Below are positions 59,601-64,000 of a stretch of 64,000 bases of DNA, piece by piece. The position numbers and the translations under genes were made by a program. Positions within the stretch are counted from its first letter, which is position 1. Each line of letters opens with the position of its first letter. Under the pieces are notes generated by a model. It did not search any database. It was not told where the DNA came from and saw only the letters and a program-made list of their open reading frames with translations. The stretch is taken from NCBI RefSeq assembly GCF_008728515.1, contig NC_044990.1, forward strand, positions 64,212,879 through 64,276,878, in the 5' to 3' direction. Source of the DNA: Papio anubis. Its lineage: Eukaryota > Chordata > Mammalia > Primates > Cercopithecidae.

Positions 59601-61796
59601 ACAGCATATTTTATAATGAATTGCCATCTTCAAAAGAGAACAAGGAACATAATTTTAGCTTTATATGATGACTCGAGGTTATTATTATGAACATCTATGC
59701 TACAGTGTAATCAAGTTATGCCTCTGAGGTTTTTACTGATGCTTGATCTTCTGAAACTAGGTTCAGATTTCTGTTCTTTCTGGATTTTTCTGGCGATTTT
59801 AACCTTAAGTTAACCTTGAGCTTTTGGAATATAGGTAACTTGAATAAAAGTCACAGGTGGGGTTATAGATGAAATCGTATTTTTGTTTTATACTCATTGG
59901 ATTAATTTATACTGCTATCTCTGTAATAATCTCTCTATATTTAGACATATATCTATATAATTTCTCTATAAGCATGTAAATTATGTCTGTTAAAATAAAA
60001 AATAAAACAGATACACACGTATACATATTCACATCGCAAAACCTTGCTTTAACCATTCAAAAAGTATGCTGTTTTCTTTGAATCATGTCACGTAGTTTGT
60101 ATGGTTGTAGTTATAAGTTGTTGACTAAAACATAATTTCCAAAATTAAATTACTTAAAGCACATATTTTATCATATCTTTCTGATGCATATGAGATTAAA
60201 ATGAGTTCATTTGCACATTTATTAAATGATAATGATCATGACTCTTCTATTTGTACCCTTGCAAAATTTTCAACTGCTTTAATTATGAGCCCAAAATCTT
60301 TCCAGTTGCTTTTAGTGTTCAAAAAATTTTAGTAACATGTTTCCTAATTTTGAAAATTGACAATGATTCCTTGCACATTTTTCAGCTGTGTTCCAATATT
60401 TTAAATGTTTATGTTTATTTACTAGAAAATAAAATTACACAACTTTACCTACAAATGTACTACTAAATGTGTAAAACCAATCTATAATGTTATTTTAAAA
60501 TTAGAATTCAAATGTTAAATAATGTGGTACCTACACATGCTATAACATTCCTTAAAAAGTATCTGAACAAACATATCTAAAATAGTAAAGATTTTACATA
60601 GTCACATTTTATATTTTAAATCATATTTCCATTCCAATTTTCTTGCAGACTGTAATCCTAATGTAATATTATTTGAATGTTTGCAAGTCTTATATTGATC
60701 ACTGTACCATATACACCTCAAAATCGTGTGTATAAAATAAAATTAAAGTTTATTGAATAGTTTTCTGTGATCAGTTCATTGGAAATGTATCTAAAGTAGA
60801 GTGGATGCAGATTTTGATTTTCAGTCTGTCCATGTATCTGTGGGTTAATATTTCATTCTCTTGGCTCATCAAGTGCTGACTTATGTTAGCTACCATTAAA
60901 CAAAATTGCAAATGACTTATTATCTATTCATTAGAATAGTTCACTTTCTTGATTTCTCCGCAGTATATCAAGAAGGATTTGCCAGTACTTACAAAATGAC
61001 TTCTATCATGTCTTTTAATTTATTTCTTAAATATATCTTATGGAAATCTGGACTGAAAACAAAACCTGATAAAAATTGGACATTTTATATTTTAAGCTTT
61101 TAGCCATTGTCTGTGAATAAAGATTTATGCGTATATTGGGTAATTTCAAGATGTATCATGATTTAACAGTTGAAAATAATTAATATTTTAATTATGCATT
61201 TTAGTGGACTAGTAAAAGACAGCAACATCTGAGACAGTAGAATTAATCTTAATTAAATGCAACTGGTTTTTTGAAGTACAGAGCATTAAACCTAAGATTG
61301 CAGTTTGCCCTTCACAGTTACATAAATGTCTTTTTTTTCTGTTTCTTTTTTTATCATTTGAGATTGTTGTATGAAACCTTTTGTGGAAAATCACATCCAA
61401 ACATTATCAACAGCAAAAAGAGTCATTTGAGGGACACTGGAAAATATAGTGTTCAAAAAGCACATATTAATTATTTTAGTGCATTTTTGACAGAATCTAC
61501 AAACTGCAGTTGGTAGATCACATGAGTTAATTAGCCATTAGAAATGTGGTTTGCAACTAATGATAATCAGTAGACTGGTAACAAAGAAAACTATATATAT
61601 TCGTTTCCAATATAGAAATATCTAAACAAATGTTAACAAAAGTATTATGGGTTTGACTTATTGTTAAAAAATATGAAATAATGCCTCTAATGTGCTATTT
61701 TATTAAAAATATAAAATTAATTGGTCAGATGTAAAGACATTTTCACCTACTTCATCCTTAAAATTATGCAAAGTATACAACAGAATATAATATGTG
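56102..61796. other. Long unique AT-rich stretch
   Basis: About 5.7 kb with no recognised young transposon, the longest such stretch in the window. Contains a (CA)n microsatellite (56659-56695). Open frames are short and lack splice borders. 57940-58300 looks less degenerate and could be a conserved non-coding element, but only a cross-species alignment could show that. Confidence 0.4.
56659..56695. repeat. (CA)18 microsatellite
   Basis: Uninterrupted CA repeat of 37 bases; likely polymorphic. Confidence 0.95.
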
Positions 61797-62115
61797 CCTT
61801 AGTCCACTTGGGCTGCTGCAACAAACTACTATAGATTGGACGGCTTACGAACAACAGAAAGTTATTACTCACAGTTCTGGAAGCTGGGGAGTCCTTGATC
61901 AAAGCATCAGCAGATTCCATGTCTGGTGAGGACCCTCTCTCTGATTCATTGATGATGCTTTGAACCTATGTCCTCACATACACTCGTTCCATTAATGAGG
62001 CCTCACTCTTCATAACCTAATCACCATCCAAAGCCCCACCTCTTCATACTGTCATATTGGGGCTTAGAGTTTAGAATATAAATTTACGGGGAACACAAAC
62101 ATTCAGGCTATAGTA
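61797..62115 (-). mobile_element. MLT1/MST-group MaLR LTR, antisense
   Basis: 'gtccacttgggctgctgcaa', 'actcacagttctggaagctg', 'ttccatgtctggtgaggacc' and 'ccaaagccccacctcttcat' are the reverse strand of an MLT1/MST-group LTR. Confidence 0.75.
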
Positions 62116-62173
62116 CAATGGGTAAATTCGATTACTAAGCCCTTTAAAAATGGCTGACATAGATAAAAATGCA

Positions 62174-62482
62174 GGCCAGGCACGGTGGCTCACGCCTGTA
62201 ATCCCAGCACGTTGGGAGGCCGAGGTAGGCGGATCACGAGGTCAGGATATCGAGACCATCCTGGCTAACACGCTGAAACTCCATCTCTACTAAAAATACA
62301 AAGAATTAGTCGGGCGTGGTGGCGGGCACCTGTAGTTCCAGCTACTCGGGAGGCTGAGGCAGGAGAATGGCGTGAACCCGGGAGGCGGAGCTTGCGGTGA
62401 CCCGCGATCCCGCCACTGCACTCCAGCCTGGGCGACAGAGTGAGACTCTGTTTCAGAAAAAAAAATAAAAAATAAAAAAAAT
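62174..62482 (+). mobile_element. AluY element
   Basis: Full-length Alu with 'ggcgtgaacccgggaggcgg' and an A-rich tail with T interruptions. Lacks the 'ggctcaagcc' variant, so it is an older Y copy. Confidence 0.9.
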
Positions 62483-63078
62483 ACGGAGAGCATGCTCTTC
62501 AATATTCCATTAATATCTCCCAGCATGCTGTAAAAAAATATTTTATAAATCTTTTTACAAGGATTGAATATTCCACTTTTAAGACAGAGAAAAAGAGAGA
62601 GAAATATAGAGCCTTACTGTAGGTTTGTAAATTAAAAGTAAAAACAAAAACATGTTGGGATTTTCAGTATTTCTTCCTAACAATCTCTCTGTTTTACTTC
62701 AATGGTCTCTCCATAAAGAACAATAAATTTTTGACAATAGTTGAGAATGGAAACAATGAGTTCCTCACATGAAAATTATCAACCCTTGTACTGCCCAAAT
62801 TGCCAATGTATCTGAATTCGTAACATTCCGACTTATGCTGAGATGTCTTATTAAAACATAACTCTTAGCTCTTAATGTATGCATCAGGGAAAGATATAAA
62901 CTCTATTATAGATCATGGCTTTTTTATTAAAAGAGGGTTTAGCTATACCATGAGTTTGGATTTTTTTGTTTGTTTAGCATACAAGAATGTTTTGAAAATA
63001 AAGGAAAGTCAGGTTTCTTGTTTGTTTGTTTTTGTAAAGTGGGAGCAATGTGATTTTGATAAGACATGGGAAGGGAGT

Positions 63079-63415
63079 GGCTGGCCGTGATGGGTCACAC
63101 CTGTAATCCCAGCACTGAGGGAGGTGGGCAGATCACATGTTGCTAGGAGTTCAAGACCACCCTGGCCAACATGGTGAAAGCTTGTCTTTACTGAAAATAC
63201 AAAAATTAGCCAGGTGTGTTGATGTATGTCTGTTATCCCAGCTACTAAAGAGGCTGAGGCAGGAGAATTGCTTGAACCCGTGAGGCAGAGGTTACAGTGA
63301 GTGAAGATTGCAGCATTGCATTCCAGCCTGGGAGTCAGAGCAAAACTCTGTCTCAAAAAAAAAGAGAGAAAAAAAAAAAAAAAAGAAAGGAAAGAAAGAA
63401 ATGGAAAGAAAGAAA
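63079..63415 (+). mobile_element. Diverged Alu with expanded (GAAA)n tail
   Basis: Dimeric Alu with many substitutions and a 5' start 'ggctggccgtgatgggtcac'. The tail has expanded into A/GAAA repeats (63355-63415). Confidence 0.88.
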
Positions 63416-63689
63416 CATTGTGATGCTTTAACCAAAGCTGTTCTCAAATATAATCCATGTTATGAAGAAGTTCAATGTCTGGAAACTTATTTCCTTAAAA
63501 CTCTGTATTCCCCTTAGACAGTTTCTGTTTTCCTCAAGAGGATGCACAAAGGAATTAGCCCTCACTTATTATCTGATGTCTAATCTCACACTAAAGAACA
63601 ATAATTTTGTCATCCTTCGTTGTCTTGCATCATCAAATTATTCCTCTTTTGAAGATCATTCCCAGCAGCACATAACATCCTATTATTTT

Positions 63690-64000
63690 CCCATTAAAAT
63701 TATTTTCACTTCATTTTCCAGACCAACTGCTGCAGCATTTTTATCTCTTCATTGCAGTGAAATTTTTCAAAAGAGTTACGATTTGGCCTTCAATTTCTCA
63801 CCCTCATTCCCTCTTACGATCATTCGAATACTACTTTATTCTTCAATATATCTCAGAAGCTGTTCTTATCAATGTTACAAAGAGTTTCTCCATGGGAAAA
63901 TCCAAAACTCATTTTGTTGTTCTCATCAACTTATAAGAAGCATTTGATCCAGTAGATAATTCCATTTTTTGGTGACTTACTAACTTAATATGAGTGTCAA
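63690..64000 (+). mobile_element. Ancient LINE remnant (L2/CR1-like reverse transcriptase region)
   Basis: 'gaagctgttcttatcaatgt' and 'gttgttctcatcaacttata ... gcatttgatccagtagataa' match, with decay, the DNA encoding the L2/CR1-type motif LLDLSAAFDTVDH and the block before it. Several stops and indels. The plus-strand 161-codon frame here (63462-63947) is in a different frame and is not a gene. It continues beyond the window. Confidence 0.45.

Noticed and set aside
63462..63947. 161-codon plus-strand open frame
   Set aside because: It is not in the frame of the LINE-like motif found there, shows no conserved domain and has no splice or Kozak support. It appears to be chance in C/T-rich decayed LINE DNA.
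1..64000. CRISPR arrays, phage or bacterial operons, tRNA/rRNA/U6 genes
   Set aside because: No spaced repeat array, no ribosome-binding-site-led gene runs, and no recognisable structural RNA gene. The sequence is primate nuclear DNA.

Overview
The window is primate nuclear DNA, most likely from an Old World monkey (macaque/baboon type). It is AT-rich, has no bacterial gene organisation, and carries about 18 Alu copies plus L1, MaLR LTRs, Tigger1 and MER20. Two young Alu copies (20753-21064 and the outer copy at 33400-34003) carry 'ggctcaagcctg', 'aaaaactagccgggcgagg' and (except for small changes) 'gtgtaaaccc'. I recall these as the AluYR-type variants of Old World monkeys rather than human AluY.

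Coding content is minimal. The only segment I read as a probable exon is at the left edge (minus strand, 275 down to 1, running off the window). It is open for about 91 codons and is preceded by a splice acceptor. I do not recognise the protein. The remaining ~63.7 kb looks like intron or intergenic DNA. One short splice-bounded candidate exon on the plus strand (27430-27477) is noted at low confidence.

Layout: 0-7.2 kb holds the edge exon, an MST-type solo LTR inserted in an older repeat, and two MLT1/MST-group LTRs. 8-15 kb is an Alu cluster, including an Alu inside an antisense MLT1-like LTR. 15-31 kb is mostly unique AT-rich DNA with scattered Alus, an orphan L1 5'UTR (26.06-26.62 kb) and a monomeric Alu. 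31.7-35.6 kb holds an AT-rich block carrying a ~285-bp diverged copy of sequence found 3.4 kb downstream next to MER20, and an Alu-in-Alu nest. 36-42 kb holds a minisatellite, two perfect hairpins, and a four-part nest: Tigger1 split by L1, which is itself split by an MST LTR and by a second LTR-like insert. 44-51 kb contains ancient interspersed repeats and LTR-like units. 52-56 kb holds Alus and an LTR-like unit. 56-61.8 kb is unique AT-rich DNA. 61.8-64 kb holds an MLT1/MST-group LTR, two Alus and an L2/CR1-like LINE remnant.

No operon, CRISPR, phage or other novel gene system is visible. The most interesting signals are structural: the short-range duplication, the inverted copy inside Tigger1, perfect hairpins, the orphan L1 promoter with a long antisense frame, and the unidentified exon. 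Repeat family names come from memory of consensus sequences, not from a database search.
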